This document shows positions 25,163-33,100 of a DNA stretch of 61,072 bases, one piece after another. Every line of letters starts with the position of its first letter. Position 1 is the first letter of the stretch. The stretch is from Candidatus Wallbacteria bacterium. GTDB taxonomy: Bacteria > Muiribacteriota > JAQTZZ01. The DNA is taken from contig JAQTZZ010000024.1 of NCBI GenBank assembly GCA_028687545.1, forward strand, positions 1 through 61,072, given 5' to 3'. The translations under genes were made by a program, and so were the position numbers. Under the pieces are notes generated by a model. The model was not told where the DNA came from, searched no databases, and was given only the letters and a program-made list of their open reading frames with translations.

Positions 25163-26003
25163 TACGGTTACCTGCCGCGCCCTCACCTTCTGCTGGAAAA
25201 TACTGAGAATCCTGATTCTTTCTTATCTCGGAATCTGTGCCTATGTCTATTTCAACCAGACAAATCTCCTCTTTCACCCGTCCCCTGTAATTGAACGCAC
25301 ACCTGATAAACTGGGCCTGACTTATGAAAAAGTGGAAATCGGCACCAGCGACGGAGCGAAAATCACGGGCTGGTTTGTGCATTCCAGCATTCCTTCGGAA
25401 AATGTTTTCCTGCTTTTCCACGGCAACAGCCTGAACATGTCCTTTTTTCTGGACAGGCTGCACTTCCTGACTCGCCTGGGATACAATGTTCTGACCATCG
25501 ACTATCGCGGATACGGAGAAAGTCCCGGCCGCCCAAGCGAAAAAGGCACCTACCTGGATTCTCTGGCAGCCTGGGATTATCTCACTAAAATCAAGGGATA
25601 TTCGAACAGCAGGATAGTGGTTTACGGGCATTCACTGGGCGGTGGAGTCGCACTGGCGCTCTGCGCAGAAAAAACACCTTCCGCTTTGATCCTCGAAAAT
25701 ACCTTCACCTCGATTCCTGATATGGCCGGAAAAGTATACTGGTATCTGCCGGCAGAACTCCTCTGCACCTGTAAATATCCCAATTTCTCGAATATCCTCA
25801 AAATCAAGTGTCCTGTGCTGATCATCCACAGCCCTGAAGACGAGTTCATACCTGTGGAAATGGGGGAAAAACTATATCAGCTGGCGCCACAGCCAAAATT
25901 TTTTCTGGAAATACACGGCAGCCACAATCAGGCTTTCCTGTTTTCCTGGAAGGTCTATCTGGAAGGTATCAGGAAATTCCTTGAAAATCCGGATGGGAAA
26001 TAG
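25149..26003 (+). CDS. Membrane-anchored alpha/beta hydrolase (BEM46/ABHD13-like)
   Basis: 284 residues with one N-terminal membrane helix (16-35). The alpha/beta hydrolase core shows the oxyanion segment LLFHGNS, DYRGYGESPG, the nucleophile GHSLGG (Ser162), the acid in HSPEDEFIP and the base in HGSHNQAF. The plan fits the BEM46/YfhR group of serine hydrolases. The substrate is unknown. The start lies within the end of tcdA, suggesting translational coupling. Confidence 0.88.
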   Translation: MQTNNTVTCRALTFCWKILRILILSYLGICAYVYFNQTNLLFHPSPVIERTPDKLGLTYEKVEIGTSDGAKITGWFVHSSIPSENVFLLFHGNSLNMSFFLDRLHFLTRLGYNVLTIDYRGYGESPGRPSEKGTYLDSLAAWDYLTKIKGYSNSRIVVYGHSLGGGVALALCAEKTPSALILENTFTSIPDMAGKVYWYLPAELLCTCKYPNFSNILKIKCPVLIIHSPEDEFIPVEMGEKLYQLAPQPKFFLEIHGSHNQAFLFSWKVYLEGIRKFLENPDGK

Positions 26004-26007
26004 ACTT

Positions 26008-26778
26008 TCAGCAATAGATGCTGCTGACTGAGCACTCCAGAGTCCGCAGATTGATCAGTACCAGTTCCCCTTCTGCCAGAGTTCTCCACTCCACTCCAGG
26101 GATGGGAATTTTTTCAGAGCTGACATAGATCGCTTCTGCAGATTTCCCCAGTTTCATGGTGTAATACTCAGGAGTCGGGATACCCCTTGCGGTAGGGATA
26201 CTCTCAGGGTCCAGGTTGTAATGCACTGCTGCCAGGGCAAATTCACTGTTGCCGAAGAAGAAATTAGCGCCTGAATAAACTTTCAGTTCCCGCACTCTCT
26301 TTTTTACCGCATCCACTCCTCCTGCGGCAAAATCGGAAAGCATGCAGCAGAACCAGCGTTCGGAATCAGTGTCCCCGTCCGGCTGCATGGAACCATTGCA
26401 AATGATCTCGTCCCTGATTGTGCCGTTGTGGGTAAAATAAAAATTACCCAGACCTGGAAATGTTTTCAGGAACGGATGGGGGTCTTGTACTCCTCTCCGT
26501 CCGCTCGAAGCCAGTCTGGCATGTAAAAGTGCCAGTCCGGTGGAGATTGTTTTCAAGGCGTTGATTTCAGGATCATTGAGGCAGTACAACTGGGATTTCC
26601 TGTCGCGGAGTTCCCCGTTTTCAAGAAAAACCACACCCCAGCCGTCCTCGTGGGTAAACCCACCGTGCCTGTCGCGGTTGTTCTCGTGCAGTTCATTCCT
26701 GTCGGAAGCCATCAGCAGAAGGCCATCCACAAGCTGCGTCATTTCAATTTTTCCGGCAGCTAAAATCATCCTGCACAT
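26008..26778 (-). CDS. Class II glutamine amidotransferase (YafJ/EgtC-like)
   Basis: 256 residues. The catalytic nucleophile is Cys2 (MCRMILAAG) after Met removal. Family motifs include HEDGWGVVF, LLHARLAS and FTHNGTIRDE. No synthase domain is attached, as in YafJ and EgtC. A CAGGAG box precedes ATG 26778. The acceptor reaction is unknown. It is convergent with the alpha/beta hydrolase gene and is followed upstream by the helicase on the same strand. Confidence 0.9.
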   Translation of the reverse strand: MCRMILAAGKIEMTQLVDGLLLMASDRNELHENNRDRHGGFTHEDGWGVVFLENGELRDRKSQLYCLNDPEINALKTISTGLALLHARLASSGRRGVQDPHPFLKTFPGLGNFYFTHNGTIRDEIICNGSMQPDGDTDSERWFCCMLSDFAAGGVDAVKKRVRELKVYSGANFFFGNSEFALAAVHYNLDPESIPTARGIPTPEYYTMKLGKSAEAIYVSSEKIPIPGVEWRTLAEGELVLINLRTLECSVSSIYC

Positions 26779-26808
26779 TTCAAGTCTCCTGAATCTAATA
26801 TCAGATTA

Positions 26809-29154
26809 TCATTCTACACGATTTCCTGCTCCATTGCACCAGAATTCGCTTAGAAGGAAGCAAGTTTCGGCTGTATTCCTTACAGGAGTAAGCGTCCAGT
26901 GGCAGGGAAGTAATTTCCTGACCCTCACTTCTTTGTATCTGCTGTCGATCAGCAGCACAAATCCACGGTCTGATTCGGTGCGGATCACCCTGCCCGCAGC
27001 CTGCAGCACCCGATTCAGGCCAGGATAGAGGTAGGCGATTTCAAACCCAATCCCGGTTGTCCTCTGAAAATATTCCCTGATCAATTCACGCTCTGCTGAA
27101 ATGCCGGGGAGTCCGAGACCCGCGATCATTGCTCCAGACAGTTTGTCACCGACCAGGTCAATCCCTTCTCCGAATATCCCTCCCATCACGGCTAAACCGA
27201 GCAGCGTCTTTTTACCTGCAGCGGAAAACCGGTCGAGGAATGCCAGTCTGTCGGTATCATTCATTCCCGGCCGTTGTATCACTATTTCAATCCCCGGATT
27301 CCGGATCACTATCTCCTTGATTTTATCCAGATATTCATAAGAAGGAAAAAAAGCGAAGTAATTACCGATTTTGCCTGAAACAGCAGCCTCGATCATTGCA
27401 GCGATTTGCTCCTTGGTCTCATCTCTGAATTTATACATGGTCGAAATCCTGTCGGCTGAAAGCAATTTCAGGTTTTCAGGAGGAAATGGGGAAGGCAGGC
27501 TGATCACCATAGCTCCCTTGCAACCAGATGTCTCAAGAAAATAATCCGGCGGGGAAAGAGTGGCTGAGAAAAGCACTGAAGCTCTGGCTCTGGTAAAGCT
27601 CTCTTTCATCAGCAGAGAAGGATTCAGACAGAAAAGCTTCACCACCAGATCCTTTCCGCCGGTTTCCATGATTGTGGCATAATTCTGATCGTAGTTTTCC
27701 AGAATCCTCAGAAAAGCGGAAACTTCGAAATAAAATTCCAGCAGTTCCCTGCCTGCAGGTCTTTTTCTGTCCGACAATCGATTCTCCGCTGCCTTCAGGA
27801 ACTTCCGTAAGGGCTGGATGAGAATCTCCGGGGGATCCTTAAAGCTTTCGACTGAGTCATGCATTTTTTTCTTGAGTTTCAGAAATATGCTGTTGATCGA
27901 AGAAAGTCTGCGTGCGAGATTCAGCTCATTTTTCAAGTTTTTTTTGACTGCCAGGAAGTCACTCTTGAAAAGACTTGCGGAAAACATCTCCCGCCCCCGG
28001 TCAGGCAGGTTGTGTGCCTCGTCCACCAGGAAAACATAGTTACCGTTTTCCTCGGCGAAGAAACGACGCAGATAAACCCTGGGATGAAATGCATAATTAT
28101 AGTCGCAGATCACAAGATCGGCGTGGAGGGACAGATCAAGCGAAAATTCGAAAGGGCAGAGACTATGGGTTTCAGCAGCCTTAAGCACTGCCGCCTGATC
28201 AAAGCGGTCCTGGCCGAATATTTCCAGCAGACCCTCGCTCAATCTGTCAAAATATCCGGCTGCGAATTTACAATCAACCGGATTGCAGGAAGTGCCTGGC
28301 AGGGGGCAGATTTTTTCCTTGGCTGTCAGCGTCACAGACTTCAGCCTTACTCCGAGCAAAGACAGTTCCAGGACCGCTTTTTCAGCGGCACAGGCCTGTG
28401 TATTCCTGGCAGTCAGATAAAATATTTTGTCGCAGTCCCCATTTCCAAGTGCTTTTGCGGATGGATAGATGGCTGCCATGGTTTTTCCGATGCCTGTGGG
28501 TGCCTCCACCAGCAGCACCCCACCATCCCTGACCGTCCTGAAGACTCCCACCGCCATCCGTCGCTGTCCTCTCCGGTACGATTTATATGGAAAAGGGCAT
28601 TCCAGAAGCGCTTTGTCCCTGATCTTCTGCCAGCCTGAGATTCGCAGTGCCCATTCCAGATAACTGGAAAAAAGGCTGTCAAAAAAATCCGTCAGTTCAG
28701 GTAAATAGAGCGGCAGGATCATTTCCCTGATTTCTCCGCTGTCCTGCTGCAGATAGACGACCCGTCCTTCCAAAGCCTGCAGGTCATGCTCAAGACAGTA
28801 AATATAGGCATAGACTTTCAACTGCGCCCAGTGCAGGTCTGCATATCTTTCAAGTTCGTTCAGCTCACGTCCTGTGGTCTTGATCTCTTCAATCACTGTT
28901 TTGTCGGATCCCGGAAGCACACCGTCAATTTTTCCAGATATTTCCAGGGTGAATTCAGGCGTCTCGAATCTTCGTTTCACCTGAACTTCCGCACAGTACC
29001 CCTCAGGTCTGGATTTCTGGATTTTCTGATGAGCACGCACCCCTTCCGCCATCCGTGAGGCACCAAAAAAGGAAAAATCGAGATCGCCCCGGTTCAATAC
29101 ATGTTCCACCAGTCCACGTACAGATATTTTGACAGTTCTCTTGAGCGTCTGCAT
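26809..29154 (-). CDS. PD-(D/E)XK nuclease fused to an XPD/DinG-type Fe-S helicase
   Basis: Superfamily 2 helicase with an N-terminal RecB/Cas4-like nuclease. I place the start at ATG 29154 (MQTLKRTVKISV), where TTGAAT-17-AATAAT ends 6 nt upstream. The residue numbers here count from the longer frame opening at 29220. The nuclease has Asp99, EIK (112-114) and QLKVYAY (133-139). Walker A is APTGIGKT (240-247), the DEAH box is DEAH (400-403), and the Fe-S cysteines are C305, C312, C317 and C355. Downstream motifs include VLFSATLSPP and QAAGRVIRTESD. It is likely a DNA-repair helicase-nuclease. Confidence 0.9.
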   Translation of the reverse strand: MQTLKRTVKISVRGLVEHVLNRGDLDFSFFGASRMAEGVRAHQKIQKSRPEGYCAEVQVKRRFETPEFTLEISGKIDGVLPGSDKTVIEEIKTTGRELNELERYADLHWAQLKVYAYIYCLEHDLQALEGRVVYLQQDSGEIREMILPLYLPELTDFFDSLFSSYLEWALRISGWQKIRDKALLECPFPYKSYRRGQRRMAVGVFRTVRDGGVLLVEAPTGIGKTMAAIYPSAKALGNGDCDKIFYLTARNTQACAAEKAVLELSLLGVRLKSVTLTAKEKICPLPGTSCNPVDCKFAAGYFDRLSEGLLEIFGQDRFDQAAVLKAAETHSLCPFEFSLDLSLHADLVICDYNYAFHPRVYLRRFFAEENGNYVFLVDEAHNLPDRGREMFSASLFKSDFLAVKKNLKNELNLARRLSSINSIFLKLKKKMHDSVESFKDPPEILIQPLRKFLKAAENRLSDRKRPAGRELLEFYFEVSAFLRILENYDQNYATIMETGGKDLVVKLFCLNPSLLMKESFTRARASVLFSATLSPPDYFLETSGCKGAMVISLPSPFPPENLKLLSADRISTMYKFRDETKEQIAAMIEAAVSGKIGNYFAFFPSYEYLDKIKEIVIRNPGIEIVIQRPGMNDTDRLAFLDRFSAAGKKTLLGLAVMGGIFGEGIDLVGDKLSGAMIAGLGLPGISAERELIREYFQRTTGIGFEIAYLYPGLNRVLQAAGRVIRTESDRGFVLLIDSRYKEVRVRKLLPCHWTLTPVRNTAETCFLLSEFWCNGAGNRVE

Positions 29155-29160
29155 CCGACT

Positions 29161-29189
29161 ATTATTGCAAAAAGACTGAGTTAATTCAA
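29161..29189 (-). promoter_or_regulatory. Leaderless promoter of the helicase gene
   Basis: Minus strand: TTGAAT (29184-29189), 17-bp spacer, AATAAT (29161-29166), six bases, ATG 29154. Confidence 0.55.
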
Positions 29190-29201
29190 AACCGGGCAAG
29201 A

Positions 29202-29230
29202 TTGACAGATTCAATGTCAATCAGTATATT
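29202..29230 (+). promoter_or_regulatory. Promoter of the NtrC-type regulator with overlapping dyad
   Basis: TTGACA (29202-29207), 17-bp spacer, TATATT (29225-29230), ATG 29240 nine bases later with no Shine-Dalgarno. The palindrome ATTGACA-N7-TGTCAAT (29201-29221) covers the -35 and spacer, which suits an operator. Confidence 0.65.
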
Positions 29231-29239
29231 TATTACCGT

Positions 29240-30592
29240 ATGAGTACTGGAAAATCCCGCATTCTGATCGTGGACGACGAGAGCATCATGCTGAACGCCC
29301 TCGCAGACACCCTGAAATCCGAAGGTTATGAAATCTTCACTGCCGGCAACGGTTCGACTGCTTTAAAGCTTCTGTCGGATGCAGACTTCGATCTTCTGAT
29401 CACTGATTTGCGCATGAGCGGGCTGAGCGGACTTGATCTTTTACAAAAAGCCCGGGAGCTCCATCCTTCCCTGATCGTGATAGTGATGACTGCTTACGGT
29501 ACTGTAGAAGCCGCGGTGTCCGCAATGAAGCAGGGAGCCTTTGATTTCATCGAAAAGCCTTTTTCCTACGACAAGATCCGTTTTTCCATCCAGCGTGCTC
29601 TTAACACTACCACTTTAATCCGGGAAAACACGGAACTCAAACGGGAATTGAAAAAAGAATCCAGCGGCCGCAAAATGCTCGGTAATTCACCGCGAATGCG
29701 CCGGATTTACGATCTGATCGACAGGGTTGCTGAAATCAATGTCACTGTATTGATCACTGGCGAGTCTGGAACAGGCAAGGAAGTCGTGGCTGATGTGATT
29801 CACGCGCAGAGCCCGCGTGCCAAATTTCCGCTGATCAAAGTAAACTGTGCTGCCTTGCCGGAAACGCTTCTGGAGTCAGAACTTTTCGGTCATCTCAGAG
29901 GTTCATTCACCGGAGCGATCAGCAACAAAAAAGGCAGATTCGAACTTGCCGACGGCGGAACTTTGTTTCTGGATGAAATCGGTGATATTTCCCCAAAAAT
30001 CCAGATCAAACTGCTGAGAGTGATGCAGGACAAAGTGATCGAACCTGTCGGCAGCGAAGAATCGATTCAGACTGACGTACGCCTGATCGCAGCCACCAAT
30101 AAAAACCTTGAAGATGAGATCAAAAAAGGCAATTTCCGGGAAGATCTTTTCTATCGTCTGAACGTTTTGAACATCTCCCTGCCTCCTCTCAGAGAACGTA
30201 AGGAAGACATCCCTCTGCTCGTGGAGCACTTTCTGGTGAAATTCAGCCAGGAACTGAACAAGAAGGTCATCAGGATCACCCCGGATGCCCTCAATATTCT
30301 GCTTGAGCACAACTGGCCGGGGAACATCCGGGAACTGGAAAATACGATCCAGCGGGCGATAGTGCTCAGCAATTCCGATACCATCAACGCCGCAGACTTG
30401 CTGCCTCAGCAGCTGAAAATTGTCGAAAAAACCGGTGATACTCTTGAAGATATGGAAAAAAGGCAGATCAGTCTGATCCTTTCACGCGAAAACTGGAATA
30501 TATCCCGCGCCTCTGAAACCCTGGGCATAGACAGGAAAACTCTCTACAATAAAATCAGTAAATACGGATTGAAAAATGGCCAAAGTTTATAA
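29240..30592 (+). CDS. NtrC-family sigma-54-dependent response regulator
   Basis: 450 residues: a receiver domain (6-122) with acidic pocket DD (12-13) and phospho-acceptor Asp56; an AAA+ domain with Walker A GESGTGKE (174-181), sigma-54 contact loop GSFTGA (221-226, Ser in place of the usual Ala) and LFLDEIGD Walker B; and a Fis-type helix-turn-helix at the C-terminus (NISRASETLGIDRKTLYNKI). It activates promoters read by sigma-54 RNA polymerase. No histidine kinase gene is adjacent. It leads an operon with the TPR, EB_dh-like and radical SAM genes. Confidence 0.95.
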   Translation: MSTGKSRILIVDDESIMLNALADTLKSEGYEIFTAGNGSTALKLLSDADFDLLITDLRMSGLSGLDLLQKARELHPSLIVIVMTAYGTVEAAVSAMKQGAFDFIEKPFSYDKIRFSIQRALNTTTLIRENTELKRELKKESSGRKMLGNSPRMRRIYDLIDRVAEINVTVLITGESGTGKEVVADVIHAQSPRAKFPLIKVNCAALPETLLESELFGHLRGSFTGAISNKKGRFELADGGTLFLDEIGDISPKIQIKLLRVMQDKVIEPVGSEESIQTDVRLIAATNKNLEDEIKKGNFREDLFYRLNVLNISLPPLRERKEDIPLLVEHFLVKFSQELNKKVIRITPDALNILLEHNWPGNIRELENTIQRAIVLSNSDTINAADLLPQQLKIVEKTGDTLEDMEKRQISLILSRENWNISRASETLGIDRKTLYNKISKYGLKNGQSL

Positions 30593-31856
30593 ATTCGATA
30601 AATTCCGGGCTGCCGAAGAACATTCCAGGACAGAAGATAACCGCACTGACACCATCCAGCAGCGAGTCGATCAGGCAAAATCCCTGCTGCAGGGCGGTAT
30701 CCAGAGCCAAGCCCTCAGCATGTTCCAGGAAATCCTCAAGCAGGACCCTGACAACTTCGACGCGCTGCTCTATCTCGGCAACATCTATTTCAACCAGGCC
30801 GAGATGTCCCATGCCATTCCGATGTACGAGCGGTTGATCAAGGCCCACCCCGGGATAAGCTTTTATCCTTACATCAACATCCTGAGGGCTCTGCTTAAAG
30901 TCAGACAATATGACAAACTTAATGATTACGGCGCTAAATGTCTGGAGACTTTTCCCCATCAGGCCGAACCCTTCAAACTGATCGGTATTTCTCAATACTT
31001 TCAGGGGAATTTTTCTGGAGCAGTGGATCAGCTGAAGCGATACCTTGAGCGGGACTCCTTTGACCCGGAATGTATTTACTACCTCGGGCTGACTTACAAA
31101 AGCACGGAAAACTATGATGCAGCAATTTATTATTTTCAGCGCCTGGCCAAGATCATTCCTGAAGACATTGAAACCGTGAAAGTACTTGGATTCCTTCATC
31201 TGAAAAAGCGCGATTACAAGAGCGCAGTTTCTCATTTCGAGGAACTTTATTCCAAATTCAATGATTTCAGTGTCGGCAAGGAACTGGCTTTTATCTATCT
31301 ATATCTGAAAGAATTCGCCAAAGCCGAAATTTTACTCTCTTCCCTTCTGCTGAGTGCTCCCTATCAGACCGACCTGCTCCTCGCTCTGGGAGAACTGTTC
31401 CTGGATTCAGATCAAAGTCAGAAAGCACAGCAGCACTTGAAAAACGCCTATCTGGCGAATTCACAGGATCCGCAGGTGACTTATCGCCTTGCCACAGGAT
31501 TCCAGAAGCTCGCAAACATTCCACAAGCCATTTTTTATTTGCAAAAAACGATTTCGCTTAAACCGGATTTTATCGATCCCTACCTGGACCTTTATCATCT
31601 GTTTGAGCAGACCGGAGAATCCGACGACAAGTTCGCCAGGATCAAACTTCAACTTCTCAATCAAAAATGGGAAATTCCAGAATATTACTATCTGATGGCG
31701 AGGCTGCTGGAGCGGGAAGGAGAAATCTCGAAATCCACCGATTTCATAAAAAACTGCCACTATAACCATGATTTCAGATACATGGCGGAAGCAGAACTCC
31801 TCAAATCAAGACTTTCTTTTTCCGCTTCAGACAATAGACAGGAGGAAAAAAAGTGA
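30576..31856 (+). CDS. Cytoplasmic TPR protein
   Basis: 426 residues with about ten TPR units from residue 28 on (for example FDALLYLGNIYFNQAEMSHA and PECIYYLGLTYKSTENYDAA). It has no signal peptide. The start lies 17 bases inside the end of the regulator gene, and the stop overlaps the next start (GTGA), so it is central to the four-gene operon. It probably assembles or regulates the proteins encoded around it. Confidence 0.85.
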   Translation: MAKVYKFDKFRAAEEHSRTEDNRTDTIQQRVDQAKSLLQGGIQSQALSMFQEILKQDPDNFDALLYLGNIYFNQAEMSHAIPMYERLIKAHPGISFYPYINILRALLKVRQYDKLNDYGAKCLETFPHQAEPFKLIGISQYFQGNFSGAVDQLKRYLERDSFDPECIYYLGLTYKSTENYDAAIYYFQRLAKIIPEDIETVKVLGFLHLKKRDYKSAVSHFEELYSKFNDFSVGKELAFIYLYLKEFAKAEILLSSLLLSAPYQTDLLLALGELFLDSDQSQKAQQHLKNAYLANSQDPQVTYRLATGFQKLANIPQAIFYLQKTISLKPDFIDPYLDLYHLFEQTGESDDKFARIKLQLLNQKWEIPEYYYLMARLLEREGEISKSTDFIKNCHYNHDFRYMAEAELLKSRLSFSASDNRQEEKK

Positions 31857-33100
31857 CTTCAAAGCTAATCATTTTACTGCTGGTCCTTTTATTAGGATTT
31901 AACCTGTTTTTTTTGAACCTGCTCATCAGAAAGGGTGAAATCAACATTATTCCGCTCCATCCTAAAAAGACTGTAACATCCCTGAACATTCCGATCCCCG
32001 CTACCTCCGAAACCCTTTCTCTGCCTGTAAATCCTTATGCAGCAGAAACTGAAGCGCACTTAAAAAGACTTACTGCTTTGACTCATCTGGACAACCTGCC
32101 CCCCGGCTTTCCTCCAGAGAAATTTCCATACACTATCGACTTGCCGGCAGGAAGCAAAATCCCACAGATACCGGATTCCGGAAAAATCGTGCGCTGCACC
32201 CATACTACAGCCCAACCTCAACTTGACGGATTCATGGATCAGGTATACGGGTCCCCTGTGATCCTTGAATCAAAATTTTTCGACAATCTCAGGATGGCGG
32301 CTTTGTATGACCAGGACAATGTCTTCATGTTTTTTTCATTTTCCAACAACATCCCCTGCGAACCCTATGTCAGCTGTTTAAAATGGGACGAGCGTCAGAA
32401 GACTTATTTTCTGCTCTCGTTCACAGGATACAAGTATTACAATCCTTACAAATACCTGTTTCTCGACATCTACTGGGAGATTGGCGATCACGATCTTGAA
32501 ACATGCCTGTCCAAGAGATTACCCATGGGATTCGACCTCTGGAACTGGACCCCTGGAACCTGTATCTCCAGGAACCTTGATGACAATTTCTGCAAAGCAA
32601 CTCCGACCATCGAAAAAAAAGATCTCCTCATGGAGAAGGGGCGTGTGCAGAACTCGTTTCCCATCTACCTCAACGAAACATATCAGCTTTTCGGCTTGAA
32701 TTACCACGACAGCGGCGACAAGTCGTACAAAGCTCTTGACGTGATACCGCTGTATTACGAAGGCGCCACGATCAATGCCTTAATGCCGGCTAAAGCGACG
32801 GAATCTTCGTCAGATATCGAATGCCGCTGGACCTTCAACGGCAAAGTCAGCAATTTTCCCGAAGTCGAAAAAATGAAATGCATAGGTGAATGGACACTGG
32901 AAATCAAGCGCAGACTCGACACAGGACATCCCGACGATATCGCTTTCAATCCTGGGCAACGGACCAGATATCGTTTTTTCCTTCCCTATCTGATTCCTTT
33001 TTACTCTGAGGAATTGAAGAAAGAAAAGATTTATCACGAACTGCTGGAACAGAATCTTGGTCAATTCATTCCCTTCTATACTCTGGAATTCGTCAAATGA
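31853..33100 (+). CDS. Membrane-anchored protein with EB_dh/CBM9-like domain
   Basis: 415 residues. GTG 31853 has a GGAGG box (31841-31845). One N-terminal membrane helix (4-24) is followed by a linker and a beta-sandwich resembling the ethylbenzene-dehydrogenase heme-subunit family: an LDGFMDQVYGSP opening, a DNVFMFFSFSN strand, and GFDLWNWTPGT followed by DDNFC. These match the general DxxWxW pattern, but heme ligands are not certain. The role is unknown. It is tied by overlapping codons to the TPR and radical SAM genes. Confidence 0.65.
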   Translation: MTSKLIILLLVLLLGFNLFFLNLLIRKGEINIIPLHPKKTVTSLNIPIPATSETLSLPVNPYAAETEAHLKRLTALTHLDNLPPGFPPEKFPYTIDLPAGSKIPQIPDSGKIVRCTHTTAQPQLDGFMDQVYGSPVILESKFFDNLRMAALYDQDNVFMFFSFSNNIPCEPYVSCLKWDERQKTYFLLSFTGYKYYNPYKYLFLDIYWEIGDHDLETCLSKRLPMGFDLWNWTPGTCISRNLDDNFCKATPTIEKKDLLMEKGRVQNSFPIYLNETYQLFGLNYHDSGDKSYKALDVIPLYYEGATINALMPAKATESSSDIECRWTFNGKVSNFPEVEKMKCIGEWTLEIKRRLDTGHPDDIAFNPGQRTRYRFFLPYLIPFYSEELKKEKIYHELLEQNLGQFIPFYTLEFVK

